From Aquila chrysaetos chrysaetos (lineage: Eukaryota > Chordata > Aves > Accipitriformes > Accipitridae), in NCBI RefSeq assembly GCF_900496995.4, contig NC_044006.1, positions 41,553,120 to 41,617,119 of the forward strand: a stretch of DNA of 64,000 bases. Reading direction: 5' to 3'. Every line of letters begins with the position of its first letter. Position 1 is the first letter of the stretch. Positions 24,241-37,386 of the stretch are shown piece by piece. A model generated the notes under the pieces. The model did not search any database and had not been told where the DNA came from. It worked only from the letters and a program-made list of their open reading frames with translations. The position numbers and the translations under genes were made by a program.

Positions 24241-27200
24241 GTGCTCGTGTTATTTATTACCTTCATTTACCGTCCAAAAGCTGTTGGCACATACATTTTC
24301 AAGTACAAATTGCTGTTGTATTACATATTCCCCTCTCACCAATCTGCCGCCAGCGTCCTAAAATACATCCCTAATATGTTTTACAAGTAAATATATCACC
24401 AACGAAAATAATTAAGCAACGTGATACATTACTTCACGACGTCCGTCCCTGTACGCCGTTCGGAGAGAATGATTATTTATATTCCCCGCGTTACCGAGAA
24501 TGTTTTAAAATGGTGGTGGGGAACTTATTGTGCCTGGCTTGCTGCGTAGAGTTATATGTGCGAGGAGTTTTATTTGCAGACGTTAAAAAAAAAAAAGTGC
24601 CGGAAGAAGGATTTGAAAAGAAAACAAACACAAAATTAAAAAACAAAACCTACGTAGACAAAGTAGGGTCTCTATTTTCTCAGCTCCCCTAGAAATTAAA
24701 ATGTTACGTATAACATTTTAGCGGATGTGCAGAGGGACGCAAGGGACAGAGGGAGCAAGTTATTACTGTATATTTAGCGTATTTATTGAAACATTAATGT
24801 CAGAGCAGTATTTCATTCCCAGTCTAAAACGCAAAACATAATTAAAGACAAAAAAGATTAGTTCAGTTTCACTTCAAGTAATTCTTGTGGGATTCACGAC
24901 ATATACTTTAATTCCCAGTGTCTGGATATGTTGGTTTATAATCACCTAATTCTGGGCGTCCTTGGTCCCTCAGATTTGAAATTCCCATGGACAGAACGTG
25001 GCCTTACGTCTTTGATGCGGATAGACGGGTACAGCAAATGTTTTGTATTTTTTCCCACCAAGAAAATAATCCGGTATTTTATTTATCCCCGCCTCGAGCT
25101 CTTGGCAGTAGCAAAGGTGGTTTGCTATGGGAAATAAACCTTGACAGGAGCATATTTCCGAAAAAGAATGATGAGTAGAACTGCAAAGCTATATCTTTTT
25201 CGGCCGCATTTTGCTCAGAAAGACTCCCGCTTAAAAACCCTCGCTAGCTGTGATGGCCTCTGAAGCAAACAGAAAAAATATGGTGCTCCATATCGAAATG
25301 CTCAGAAAAGAAAATCGCCCATGGATTCCAGAGCAGAGACTTTATTTTGTATGCGTGTGAACGAACGGGTAAGCATCTCGGCCTTTAGCCTATAAATTAA
25401 AGTTATTTAGGAAAAAAAATGGCTATGGCTTAAATAAAACCCCATTTCTGGTGCATTTCAGCATTCTCCGTGGGCAGCGTTAGCAATAAAATCAAGACAG
25501 CGTTTAATACAAAAAAAATATTGGCAGGCGCTAAAAGGCCGTTTGTTGCCATTCATAACTTTTAGATGCGTTTTAATGCACTTTAATGATGATTTGAAGA
25601 GATGGCCTTGCCTGTTCTCGGCCGGTAAAGGAGTCCAAAAAGGAGGGGGGACCAGGGGGTGGCTTTTCCGCGTGGGCCGGCGGGGCCGTGGGGCGGTGGG
25701 TGCCGGCCGGGCCGATGTGCCCTGGCCGCGGGTGTTTTAACTACGCCGTGAGCCCTTCCCTGCCCCCCGGGCCCCCTCCCCCTTGAATGCAGTTGATTCA
25801 TGAACTAGGGGACGAAATGCAAATGTTCATTAAGTCTTTCCTCCCTCCCTCCTCCCTCCGGCCTCCCTCCCGCCTCCGCACCCTCCTCCAAAAAAAAAAA
25901 AAAATAAAAAAAAAAAAAAATTTTTTTTTCGCCAGTGAATAGCTCCAACATGGCGTGCTGAAAGGCAGAAGCTTTGCCCGTTCCTAGATCTGAACTGTGA
26001 TTAAACATCCCCAAAGAGAGCATCTCTCTTCCTCCCGCCGCTCCCCCCTCCCTTCCCTCCCTGTAGCGTAGAGGAAAGCGCCCTCTTCTACGTAGGAAAG
26101 GTCAAGTCCTACAACGCACAACCCACGGTCATTACTGTACTGTGACCCAGGGTGTACTGGGGAGGAACGGCCGGGTGTCCCGTGATCAAAAACACTGGGA
26201 CTTTTTTTTTTTTTTTGCCTCCTTCTCGTGCAATGGGAATCCGTGGAATTAGACAGCATTTTAAGCCTCCTGCAATCACCTTGTGTGCAAATCGCCATCG
26301 GAAATCCTAGGGGACCAGGAGAGACAGAGAGAGAGGAAAAAAATAAATAGCAATAATAGTAGTAGTAATAACAGCAATAACCGTCATTAGCCTGTAATAT
26401 TGCTGCATTTTGCCTGAAGCTGGCAGGAAGGACGATGTGCCCCAGTGGCTAGCTTTCTCTCCGTCTAAAGGCAGACCAACAACTAGAACAAAAAAAATAT
26501 AAAACCCCAAATCAACAGCAACCCGAGTCACTGAAAGATCGAGAAGGAATGTTTTGTGGACCGGGTATATTTAATCTGTAAGGGAGGAAACCAAAAAATG
26601 TGCAATCCATCCTCATTGATCTGGAGGTCTACTGCCCAGCGCGGGATCCTAGCTGTCAGTCTCCGTGGGGATATATTTTTGCACAGGCGAGAGACTTCTG
26701 GATGCTGGGGTAAGATTTTCATGCTCTTCCTGGAAGCGGCTGAATGTTTCTCCTTTCCCCTTGCTCGGTGGTGAATTAAGCAAACAAGCCAACAACAAAC
26801 ACCCACTCTGTCCCCCCGCAAAGCCCCCTGCATGACTGGAGCAAAGTCTTTTGGAAGGCCTTTGTGGAGGGTTTCCCAGGCCCCCGCTCTACCCCCAGCC
26901 CACCCACCCACCCACCCCGCTCCCTTTCTCCCACGGTGTATGAGGCCGAAGTGCCGCTTCTGCTGCGGGGACCTGGCTAAAGGCGGCTGCCCGGGCTGAT
27001 GCTAATAGAGCCGAAGAGCCAGTTGAGAAAAGTAAGAGTGCTTCTCCTAGCCTGGGTGCTGGCTCCACCTTTCCCAGAGATGCTGCTTCCCAGCCTAGCA
27101 TAGGTGGAAAGCAAAGAAGGCTCTTGGCAGGAAAGTGGGCCAGGAGGGGCTGGGGTCAGAGCCCAAGACGCGGACAGGCTTGCAGATAGAGCTGCTGGTT

Positions 27201-30200
27201 GCTTGGCTTTGTGCTGCGCCGGGTTGTCTTGCAAAGTTGGGTCAGGCTGCATGGAAAAGCGGCTCCTGGATTTTATTGCCGGTTGGTTTATTCCCTTGTG
27301 CTTGCCTCTGAAATTATTTTAATCGTTCAAGAGCCGGGGAGGAGGGTGGACGGCTCTGTGTGGAAGAGAGCAGGGGAAGGATGTTTAACCTGCCTGCTTT
27401 TCGACGTTGCCTGCACGTATCTAGAGAGAAAAATGCCAGCCGGGCGTTGTAACCTGCCAGTTTAAATTAATCTGAACTTCGTCGTAATCGCCTTGATTTG
27501 AACGCACCAAGCAAAGTGCTTTCATTTATTCCTGATCGTATAAATCCGCCTCTCTAGTCGGCTTGGGCTAGGAGTAATGGAGAAGCAGGGGGGTTTAAGT
27601 CTGGTTTTAGCCTTCGAAATGCCCTCGGGCGGGCATAAAAAATGATAGATTTTAATACAAAGCAATCTCGGATGGGCTTCGTCTCCAGCTAGTGGTTGGT
27701 TTATGTTTAAATATGTGAGGGTTTGTAAAATGAAAATACCGTGCTGTATGGACACTTGATGGGAAAATAAAACCGAAAGAGAAAGGGCGAGTAACCCACA
27801 TATCCCACCTGGTCTCATTCGGGGGATTTTGCCCAAATTCCCCCGGCCTGAGCAGTGTGGACTTGTCGTGCTGATGCGCCCCGATTTCTGTAAGAAGTGC
27901 TATTAGTATCGGCGGTTTTTGAAGAATCGGGAAAGGGAAATAAGCGGGACCGTGAGCGCGTTTCCACCCCGGCATAGGCAAAGCAGCCATATTAGGCTTA
28001 GAGGGAGAGCTATTTTTATGGGTATCTTTGCGTGCCATATGAAAGAACAGAGAAGACGGCTGAGCTGTACGTGGGCATACGATTGCATCCTCAACTGCAG
28101 CGTGTATTTGAAGCTCGTGTTAGACAAATAGCTCCCTGTAAACGTTACACAAGTTACAGGTACCTTCATTACAATGCAATTCTAAGAGTCTATCAAAATA
28201 TGAAGTTGGAGCTTTGAAGTCGTTGATTTGACAGCCCCAGTATAGTGATACTTCCTGTACCCGCCCCCTAAAACAATCCTTGATGAAGAAATATCTTTAC
28301 TTCGGTGGGTTTCACGGTATGTGAATAAGGCTCTCCTATAAAGTTAGCAGTGTGGTACAGTAAAATCTGATGTGTTTCTTGGCGAGTTGGGCAAAATAAA
28401 AAGAAAAACAAAAATTGAAATACCTTTATAAATCATTGTTAAAATTCAGTGCGCATTGGAGAGAACCTTATATACTGTAAAATTCAATTTAGCTTAGAAT
28501 CCCAGTCGATTACCTTGACTTGAATTTCTGTGGCAAAGTGTGGATCTTGGCATCACAGGAAGAGCCTAGCTACGACGAGCTTGTCTCGGCGTTGAGGCAG
28601 TTCACTTTCTGTAGCTTTCTGCTCTTAATCTAGAGGGTACATTATATATCTCATAACTCTGGTGTGTTGTTTGCATCCTAAATTGGTAGGCAGAAAAATA
28701 CTCGTTTGTCAGAGGCAACGCAGTAGGATTTTTTTCCTCCCACTGAATATATTTCCTGGATTAACAAATCTAAGGTCAAGTTCAAGGCATCATTTGTAGC
28801 AATACTTTTAAATGTAAGTCGACATGGGAATGTTTTGGCGGACTTTTTTTTAACGTGTAGGGTAAAGCGGCATTCCGGGGTTGCGGGTGAACTTTGCATG
28901 GGAACATCGCCTGAGATGTGGCCGTACGTAGTGGTAACCGCGTCGTTTAATAGCACCGCACTTTCAAGGGATTGCTGGGGATGTTCCCTAAACCACTCTG
29001 ATTAACTCCACATAAAATACATCGACATGAAAGGGGACTGGTACCTACTTACTACAAACGGCGCTAACGACGCGGTTCTTCGTGGGTCTGGGTGGGAGGC
29101 AGTGGAAAGTGCCTGCTTTTCTGTACCGGCGGGTTATAACCAGGGAAATTTGCTTTCACACTCGTTTTAGAGCCCGCCGCTTGGTCTAGACACCCTTCTC
29201 CCGCACCCTATTGTTGCCAGAAGTCTCTTGCACCTGTATCTGGATAGACGGGGAGGGAAATGAATGACTGGACGTGCATTTTCGTGTGTCGGAAAAGTCT
29301 CGCAGAGCATTCAAGGGGAGAAAAAGAGACATTTATGGTAGTAGCATTGTCAGTCAATCAATTTCTGATATACTTGGCCGCCTGCGAAAATATCTCCTTA
29401 TGTCCCCCTTATTGCCAAATCTGCCTCCATTCTCTTTCAGGAGCAAGATAAGAGCAGTAAATATAAACAAAATTTTAGAGGGGTTCGGCGCCCCGGAGCC
29501 TGGGACGCGCAGGGCTGGGGAACGGGGTGGGGGTGGGGGGTGCGGAGACACGGCGTTAGGAGAAACTCCCCGCGCTTGTGAAGGCGGCGGGAATTTGCTA
29601 CAACAACAAATCGTTTGGCTGCAAAAGGGCAAGAACATAGTTCTCGAAAAAGAGAAGTTATCTGTCTGGAAGAAGCTTCTTCTCTTGAAAAAAGCCCTCG
29701 ATATTTCGGCTTGTCGTAGCTATCGGAGTCAGGGTCTACCTTCAGATAGAGCCTTCGGATGTTCATCAGCGCAAAGGGATGTAAAATATCATGGTTGATC
29801 GCCAACGATGGTTAGATCTCTTTAGGTCCGTAGCCGTTTAAACCTAATGGTCAAACTAAACTGGAAGGTTGGGAGGAGGAAAAAAACCAACCACCCCCTG
29901 AAGTTTTTCCATCTCAGCGACTTAAAAAGATAGAGAGGGTGACAGAGGAAAGGAAAGGATTTCGGTAATTGATATTAAAAATAAATCTAAAGTATTCTAT
30001 GCCCAGATGAGCGCAGCCTTTTGAGACGTTCAAGCCTGTGAAATAATGTAATGCGATTAAATACAACCAAAAAAAAGTCAGAATAACCTTGACTTGAATC
30101 CTGTTTACATCTGCCCTTTCTCCTTACACGTATTTTGCAGTTTCCTAGCAAAATCACAGCCTTACGAATAAACAGTCTGTCCCATATCACAGCACGAGGC

Positions 30201-33200
30201 TTCCATCTCGCCGATATCGAAAATCACCTATTATTTAAATGATTTGAAAAATCTTAGCTAACTATTGTAACACTACCTTCTATTGCAGTGTTAAGGGAAC
30301 ATATTTAGTTTAAAAAAAAAAAAAAACAACCCCAAAACAAAAGATGGCTATGTATAGCTCCTTTCCATAACAGACAAAAAGGCAAACAGAAAAGAAGAAA
30401 CGCCAGTTAAGAACCTCTGAGCCCAAAATATTTAAAATCCAAACAATGAGCAGGCTTTCCTGAAGCTACACCCCTGGCAAATTTTGCGAAGAATTATCGC
30501 CTTCTGGCCTTATTTTCATTGGAAAAGGTGGGAAGGGGTTGCGCGTTTCGTTGGCAACAGCGTTGCGAATTCCTTAATACTACGTTTTTGTAATAAGCCT
30601 TTGTAGACTGCAGTCAACCCGCAAGTTTACAAAACACTGTCCTAATTCCCGAGATATTTTCTCTTGCTCGAGCCGTAACAGCCCTCACCCTTCCTACGCG
30701 AGAGGAGCAGCAGCGATTGAAGCCAGCGATCGTGTAATATTTTAATTAGCTCCTCTCGACGCAAATTCCTTTTAGCACACGTTTCTCCTGTTAATTACAG
30801 GCACCCACCCTACTGGCAAGGTAAATGGTCGGCTTCGAATTTTTTCAAGCAAAACCCGGTACAAAAAGACAACAATTTAGACACTATAGAACTTGACCTT
30901 TTGGAGACGAGAGGTAGTAAGTTAAACAGTTCCCTTTGCACGCCATCTGTATATATAAAAGCTAGGCTATCGAGGCGTCCCAGCTCTGTTTATACTCCTC
31001 CAAAGAAGAGATGTAGCTTTTTTCCCTCGCTTTGTTTAGCTTAGCTATGGGTAAATGTGCTCACAGTCTCCCCACCTCTTGGCCACGCTTGTCCTTTGCA
31101 AAAACGTCCTGCAGCAGAGCTCCCAAATTCAGAGCAGTTTTACCCTCTCTAAATCCGGCCGAAATACATGGGAAGGCGTAACGAATGCATTTTGCTTCTC
31201 CAAACGAAATGCCTGCCTTTGTTTATGTTGTTTTCAGAGAGGTTAGCGAGGGGAAGGCTCGATTTCCCCCCTTCCTCAACGCGGAAGTCCCAATTACTGT
31301 ATTAAAAGAGCAATTCAACATTAGACCAAATAATCAACATTGATAATTGTGCTGAACACAGCAACTTAACAGCAGGCTCCCTGCAATTACCCACACATTC
31401 CGGGGCTTTAAGCGTACATTATCTCTGTTTCACTTAACAGCAAATAAAGCAGAGAACAGCCTGTGCCTTGGGTGTCTACTCGCTCCCAGACGAGCTGCGC
31501 CCCTCGCAGCCTTCCCCATCACCCTCCCCACTTGCTCTGCAGGCGGGACCGGGAGGCATTTTGGGGTCCCCTTGCGTTGCAAACATGCTGGAAGAAATAG
31601 GTTGCTTGGTTGGGGGGGGGGGGGGCACAGCTCCAGCCGTTCGAAAGCAGGCATCGGGGCTGCACGTGTGCACGCTGTGCAAGCACACATATGCCCAGCC
31701 ACACGCACACCCACGCACAGGCACACACACGCCTACTGCCAGTCGCCTCCTCGCCCTTCTTGCCTTAATTTCCCTTTGTTTCCCAGAGGCAGCCCCGACC
31801 TCTGGCACGGCGGAGCCTCGCACGGCGCCCCAGCCCCGGCTGCAGAGAGGAGCGGGAAAGAGCCCCATACAAACCTGTGCCAGCTCTGCTCCCCATTTCT
31901 ATCCCCGAGGTTTGAAATTTATTGAAATGCAAGGGGGGGGGGGGTGGCTGCAGTGAGTCCGAGGAGGTGGCGTCCCGCGATTAAGCGTTGGGCAGCTCTG
32001 TCATGTCTGCTCTGACACAAGCTGAAGTTGACTGCCAAAGTGCTATAAAACCGCAGGTCAGTCTAGAACTGTTTTCGGTTCTCCTAGACGCGCCGTGTTC
32101 AATTATAGCCTTAAAAGCCCTAATACAAGTGCAAGAATTTGTTTGCCATCACACAGAGGCGGGGCGAGGCTCTGCAATGGTGGCGCCTTTGTTATCTCAA
32201 AGTCACTGAAATCCTTATACATTCCTTTTTGTTTGAAGGGAGGGGTGTCTGCGTGTGTGCAGGGTGTGGGGAGAGGTTTTTCATCGGCGGAATTGAAGGG
32301 GGACACACACACACACAGGGAAAATAAACAGTGCTCGGATACCAAAAGAGAGCTTCCGACCCCTCAACCCCACCTCACACACACACACCCCCCGCAAAAG
32401 CTAGAGGGGAAAGTAAATGCGAGCAAAAGTATAGCGTTAAGGAAAAAAGCCAACCAGAGCTCTTGCACACACCTCCCCACCCCCCCCCAAGATTAAAAAA
32501 AAAGAAAAAAAAAAGAGAGGAAGAGAGAGGGAAAACCCCCAAACTCTTTTACAATCCCTAAACGACGCTGCAGTCTTCTGCTAGCGGTTTTGACGACATG
32601 CAATCTCTTTCCATCCACTTTCTAGCAAATATGTCAAGCTGGAAGATTAATTCATTAATTTCAAGTTCAGCTCGCAGACATGCAGTAAGCGTAAGAAGTT
32701 CTTGCAGCAAACCAAAATAAAGAGTTCATTACAGGGATACGTCCAGAGCATTTGATTTGTGAACGGTAACCCTTGTAAAATAAGAAAAAGGCATATAAAC
32801 ATTAATGCTAATAAATTAGTTTACTCCACTACAAAGTAATTACTTGATAATATTGAATTTACAGCTTGAATTCAAACGCAATAGTTAACTATAATGTAGG
32901 GAAAATACATAATGAGAATATTTTCTCTGTGCACAACATGATTAGATTTGTTATTGAGTCAGTTACGATAAGCTAAGCAATAAATAAACAAATCGATGTT
33001 GACATTTAAATACCGAAGATCTCCAGAATTTACTAGAGAACTTTCTCCGGATATATAAATACTTCCACAGCATTGCAGAGGAAGAGGGGGGAAAATCCAA
33101 ATATTCTTTCCCTAACATTTTCGTTTCCCTTCCATTAGCCTCCAAAGTCCACGGGGGCATGGATCTTGAACTACGTCTAATTTCCTAAGAGCACCGACTT

Positions 33201-34559
33201 CACAATAGCCTTTTGCCGTTCTGTTTTTCTATTTTGATGAAATCCAGCCGGAACCCAAATATTTCTTTTCTGAAATCGAGCATCAGAATAGCAAAAAAAT
33301 ATTTTTTCCGAGAGCCTAGGGATGTCCGTGCCTCAAAAGGTGCTGTATTCTTTGGCGTATTTCTCTGTTTTCTTTGGCTCTGCTCATTCGGTGGGGTGTG
33401 CATTTTTATTGGCAGAGAAGTACTTTTTAGGCTCTGCCCTGTACAATCCGCTTTCTATATCATCCCTTTCATGCAACAATAGTAAAAGTTTAACCACGTT
33501 TTTGAAATAGGTCTCCCTGGGTCTCAGCCTTCAGCGACGGTATGAAGCAAAAAGGAAAGTATCTCGGTACGGCAAGTTAGTTTGTTCCTAGAGGTTAACA
33601 GTATGTCAAATAATTTTAACTAGGCTTCTGGCAATTAAACTCGGAGTATTTGTCAAGCCGGGGTAGCCCAACGTCCACTGGTTTTCCAAGCATTTAGCGG
33701 CAGCGGTGAGGCGGAGAGATCGGCAAACACTCTTTAGCTCCGTGGTCTGCAATTTAAAGGGCTTTCTGGCATTGCGAGTGAGGTAAGGGACGGTTTGGAG
33801 GGGGTGAGGAGAGAGAACCTGCGTCCTGGGAACCCGACATTGTTAACTACCTCCAGTAAAGCTTGGCTGAAGCCTCGCGGGGTATTTGAGGTTAATATGT
33901 AAGTAAGGGAAGGAAGACACTAAGCGCTTCGGAAGTGAACATGAATGCAAGCATGTAATCTATTCACCATGAAAATCAGTACAGACTTGACCCTGGCACA
34001 TTCTTCCTAGTAACGTTTCCAGAAAAACCCTGCGGGGCGAGGGCTTTTTTTTTTTTTTTTTTCCCCCCCTTTTTTTTGCGAGGGGAGGGGGGAAGCCCAA
34101 ACCGCACCAAAACAAACTAAAAAAAAAAAAAAAAACAAACCACAAAAAACCCCCCAACACACCAAAGCCCCAAAAAACCCCCCAAAAAGAAAAACTCCCC
34201 CAAAACCCCCAAACGCGGCCACTTTCTTCAGGAGCGTTTCCTGCTCGGAAGCAGCTTCCCAGAAGAAGCCGTGCCCGCATCTCTCCTGTGCCCTCCTTCC
34301 TTCTCGGAGCCTGCCAGCGAGCCGCCGAACGCCCCAGCAAGCCCACAAACAAACAGAAAGGTCTCACCTAACCCTGGGGGGGGATTGCTAAGCCTCTCTA
34401 CTCCAGAGCCAGTGGGTGCCACGGGCCGGGCGGCTAAGTGTGGGGCAGTGGCAAGGCGGCTTTGTGGCCCCCCAGGCTACCCCCCCGGCCGACCTGCGCT
34501 CGGCTCGCCCTTAGGCGCTGGCGACGAGCTGTTGCTTCCCCCCGCGATGGCCACAAAGG

Positions 34560-34755
34560 GAGCGGGGCCCGGACCCGCCGCTCGTCAATGTCAACGTCGG
34601 GCCACGTGACCGCACCTCCCTGCCGCCGCCGGGGAGAGCTTTCCACGTCAGCTTACGTCTCCCCATCTCTTACTTCACGGATCTGCTTCAAAGAGGCAGC
34701 TGCGTTAGAGAATCATGTTAAGCTCAGCTAATGCGGAGAAGCCGAGGTAGCCCTA
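34560..34755 (+). promoter_or_regulatory. HOXA11: HOXA11 proximal promoter
   Basis: The segment contains the E-box GCCACGTGACCG (CACGTG at 34603-34608), a CRE-like ACGTCA at 34645-34650 and further ACGTC half-sites. No TATA box is evident and the region is CpG-rich. The 12-mer around the E-box is identical to one in the HOXA9 promoter. Tandem in-frame ATG codons start the CDS at 34756. Confidence 0.6.
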
Positions 34756-35270
34756 ATGATGGATTTTGATGAGCGTGTTCCTTGTTCCTCTAACATGTAT
34801 TTGCCAAGTTGTACTTACTACGTCTCGGGTCCTGATTTTTCCAGCCTCCCTTCTTTTTTGCCCCAGACCCCGTCTTCTCGCCCTATGACATACTCCTACT
34901 CCTCCAACCTACCCCAGGTCCAACCTGTGAGAGAAGTTACCTTCAGGGAATATGCCATTGATCCCTCCAGTAAATGGCACCCCAGGAACAATCTGCCCCA
35001 CTGCTACTCCGCAGAGGAGATCATGCACAGAGACTGCTTGCCTGCCACCAACACTGCTAGCATGGGCGAGATGTTCGGCAAAAACACAGCTAACGTCTAC
35101 CACCCCAGCACCAACGTCTCCTCCAATTTCTATAGCACGGTGGGCAGGAACGGGGTCCTACCCCAGGCTTTCGACCAGTTTTTCGAGACGGCTTATGGCA
35201 CGGCGGAAAACCTGGCCTCGGCGGACTACCCGGTAGACAAGAGTGGCGAGAAGGCGCCCGCGGCCGCCGG

Positions 35271-35306
<36 letters not shown>

Positions 35307-37183
35307 AACTTCAAGTTCGGAGGGCGGCTGCGGCAGGGCGGCGGCGGCGGCGGCGGCGGCGGAGAAGGAGAGGCGGAGGCGGCCGGAGAGCAGCAGCAGC
35401 CCCGAGTCATCTTCCGGCAACAATGAGGAGAAATCCGGCAGCTCCAGTACGTATAAAGGCAGCGCCCGAGCGCTTTTAGGAAAGGCAGCTTGAAATCTAG
35501 CGCACCGCCGCTGTTAAATTTTTATATGCTGTTTTATAAGCATATAAGGTTTATGAAGGGCCTTTAGATTTCCCCCAACAAAACTTTGTTATAAAAGGCG
35601 AGATCACGTGTTTAGTGCTGAAATTGGCCGTGAAATACCCACCGGGCAATGGATGCCTTAAAAATTTTTTTTCTTTCTCCTTCCTCTCCTTTTTTTTTTT
35701 TTTTTTTAATAATAATAAAAAAGAGCTCTGTGGTCAACTCTCGAAAATATAATAACGTACGTTCGGTGCCTGTAAATTCGGCAAAAAAAGGAGATCCCGA
35801 CTCCTTTGATATCAATGTAATCCAGTGATTTTATAAAAGCCATGTGTTGCACCAGAAGTCTAGTTAGGAGCTGAATTCAAAGCCTTCGCCGTTTTAACGA
35901 TTGCACTAGAATAGCGTTTAACAGATAAAGTAGCCGCCTGAACTGTAGCAATATATTAAAAGAAACAAATTAACCTAAAGCTGGCCTTTTTGTCTAAAGG
36001 AAGCCATTTTACTAAGGCACTGTGGCAATTACGTGTTGCCTTCTGTCCAACAGTTTGTTACTTACAATTGTTATTCAATCTGTCAAAGTCTGATTTTTTT
36101 ATGTGGACTTTTTAAAAGGCAAAGCTCGTACACGGCTCGGGGAAAAAAATACCTCGACAATGAACTGTACCAGAAAAGGAAGTTTTTAAAGGCATAGCAG
36201 CTACGTTTCGTGTAAAGAGCTCCTGAACCCTGAAACCTTTTATATTCTGCTTAATGAACTTTAAAACCGTAAGAGCTAATCGAGAGGAGAATACCTCGAT
36301 GCGGTGCAGAGCGTGCTTTAAAAAAAGCCGGCGGGGGGAGGATGAGGCGCCTCAGCCCTGGGCTCAGGGGCTCTTCCTCCGCTGGGGACGTAGAGCCGGG
36401 GTTAGTCTAGGGAACGAGAGCGCGATCCGAGCGGGCAGGGGCTCGGGGAGGGCCGGGCGCTGGGTCCCCCTGCCCGATGCCGCGCTGCCTGCTGCAGGCA
36501 GCCAGGTGACGGCCGCTCCCTGGGCAGCTCCGTGTGCGTGGCGCCCGGCGGAGCAGCCTACAAAGGCTTTCCTCCAGCTCGTGAAATCCGCAGGAACCCC
36601 CCCCCCGCCACCACCCCTTCCTCCGGCCGCCCTCCCCGCGGAGGCGGCGAGGCCGGATCCCCGCGCCTCGGCGGGGGTTTCGCCCTGCCCGCTGCCCGGG
36701 GCCGCCGCGCTGCGGGAGCCGGCGGGTCCCGGCCGGTCCCGGGGGGTCCCGGTCCCAGGCTGCCCGCACCCGCCAAGGCGGAGGGCTGGCGCCCGGCCTC
36801 GGACCTGCCAACGCCGGCCCCGGCGCGGGCAAAACGCGTCTTTTTCACATTAAGGTGTTTTGCCTGAGTGCCCCCCCCCCCGCCCCCCGCCAGCCCCCGC
36901 CGCCCGCCACCGCCGGGTCTCAAACGCTTCTGCCTTTTTTCGCTCCACAGGTGGACAACGTACCCGTAAAAAGAGATGCCCGTACACCAAATATCAGATT
37001 AGAGAGTTAGAAAGGGAATTCTTCTTCAGTGTCTACATAAACAAAGAGAAACGCCTCCAGCTCTCCCGAATGCTCAATCTGACCGACCGCCAAGTGAAAA
37101 TATGGTTTCAGAACAGAAGAATGAAAGAAAAAAAAATTAACAGGGACCGATTACAATATTACTCAGCTAATCCACTACTTTAA
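34756..37183 (+). CDS. HOXA11: Homeobox protein HOXA11 (two exons)
   Basis: Exons are 34756-35446 and 36951-37183; the split AGT codon joins in frame to give 307 residues (human about 313). Exon 1 starts [19 protein letters not shown] and carries the conserved group 11 blocks [36 protein letters not shown] and [17 protein letters not shown]. The acidic/serine linker [19 protein letters not shown] leads into exon 2. The homeodomain at about residues 235-294 has helix 3 [13 protein letters not shown], and the protein ends QYYSANPLL, typical of HOXA11. No PBX hexapeptide is present. It is a nuclear transcription factor for zeugopod, kidney and Muellerian tract patterning. Two alanine tracts (residues 173-184 and 195-202), encoded by nearly pure GCG triplets, are the oddest feature and are probably length-variable. 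Of the two adjacent start ATGs, the first was chosen because MMDFDE is the family N-terminus. Confidence 0.97.
35447..36950 (+). other. HOXA11: HOXA11 intron
   Basis: The 1504-nt intron has donor A|GTACGT and acceptor TTCGCTCCACAG ending at 36950 after a pyrimidine-rich tract. The first part is AT-rich, with several TTTATA/ATAAAA-type posterior-HOX-like sites between 35519 and 35850. The last 650 nt are GC-rich. In tetrapods the HOXA11 intron is known to contain an enhancer, bound by HOX13 proteins, that drives antisense transcription; the AT-rich half is compatible with that. Confidence 0.92.
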
Positions 37184-37350
37184 AACTCACAGCGTTTTTT
37201 CAAGACGAGATTAAATTCAGATTTCGCCCTTGACAAGGTCAAGCCACGGGGTTACGTGGAGGAAGGAGGTGTGTATCTGACGGGACTAGAAGAATCCAAG
37301 GTTTTACATACATGTAAATCTCCTCTGGAACTTCAATGATGGGTTTTTTT

Positions 37351-37386
37351 ATATATATATATATATATACGCATATATATATATAT
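37351..37386. repeat. (TA)n repeat in the HOXA11 3' UTR
   Basis: Two TA-dinucleotide runs separated by a short CGC interruption. Likely length-variable. Confidence 0.85.

Larger units (their letters stand above)
21216..34550. other. HOXA13-HOXA11 intergenic region
   Basis: No coding gene is recognised across about 13 kb. No homeobox remnant such as a degenerate IWFQNRR coding block was seen, consistent with the known absence of HOXA12 in tetrapods. GC-rich islands occur at about 21430-22060, 22320-23080 and 23640-24240, and a CTCF-like site lies at 21695-21711. The rest is AT-rich with homopolymers, including a 14-G run near 31612-31625. This interval is expected to hold enhancers and antisense RNAs, but none can be named from sequence alone. 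Confidence 0.6.

Noticed and set aside
26078-26091. CTCF-like motif (minus strand, 11 of 14)
   Set aside because: Key positions before the AG core mismatch, and a match of this quality is expected by chance in 64 kb.
28505-30100. Repeated CCTTGACTTGAAT at 28513-28525 and 30088-30100 as a repeat or nuclear-receptor element pair
   Set aside because: Only 13 bp are shared, the flanks are unrelated, and TGACCTTG-type half-sites are common across the window; too short to separate from chance.
20000-34500. Possible HOXA12 remnant
   Set aside because: No homeodomain helix 3 coding block or group 12 N-terminal motif was found on either strand.
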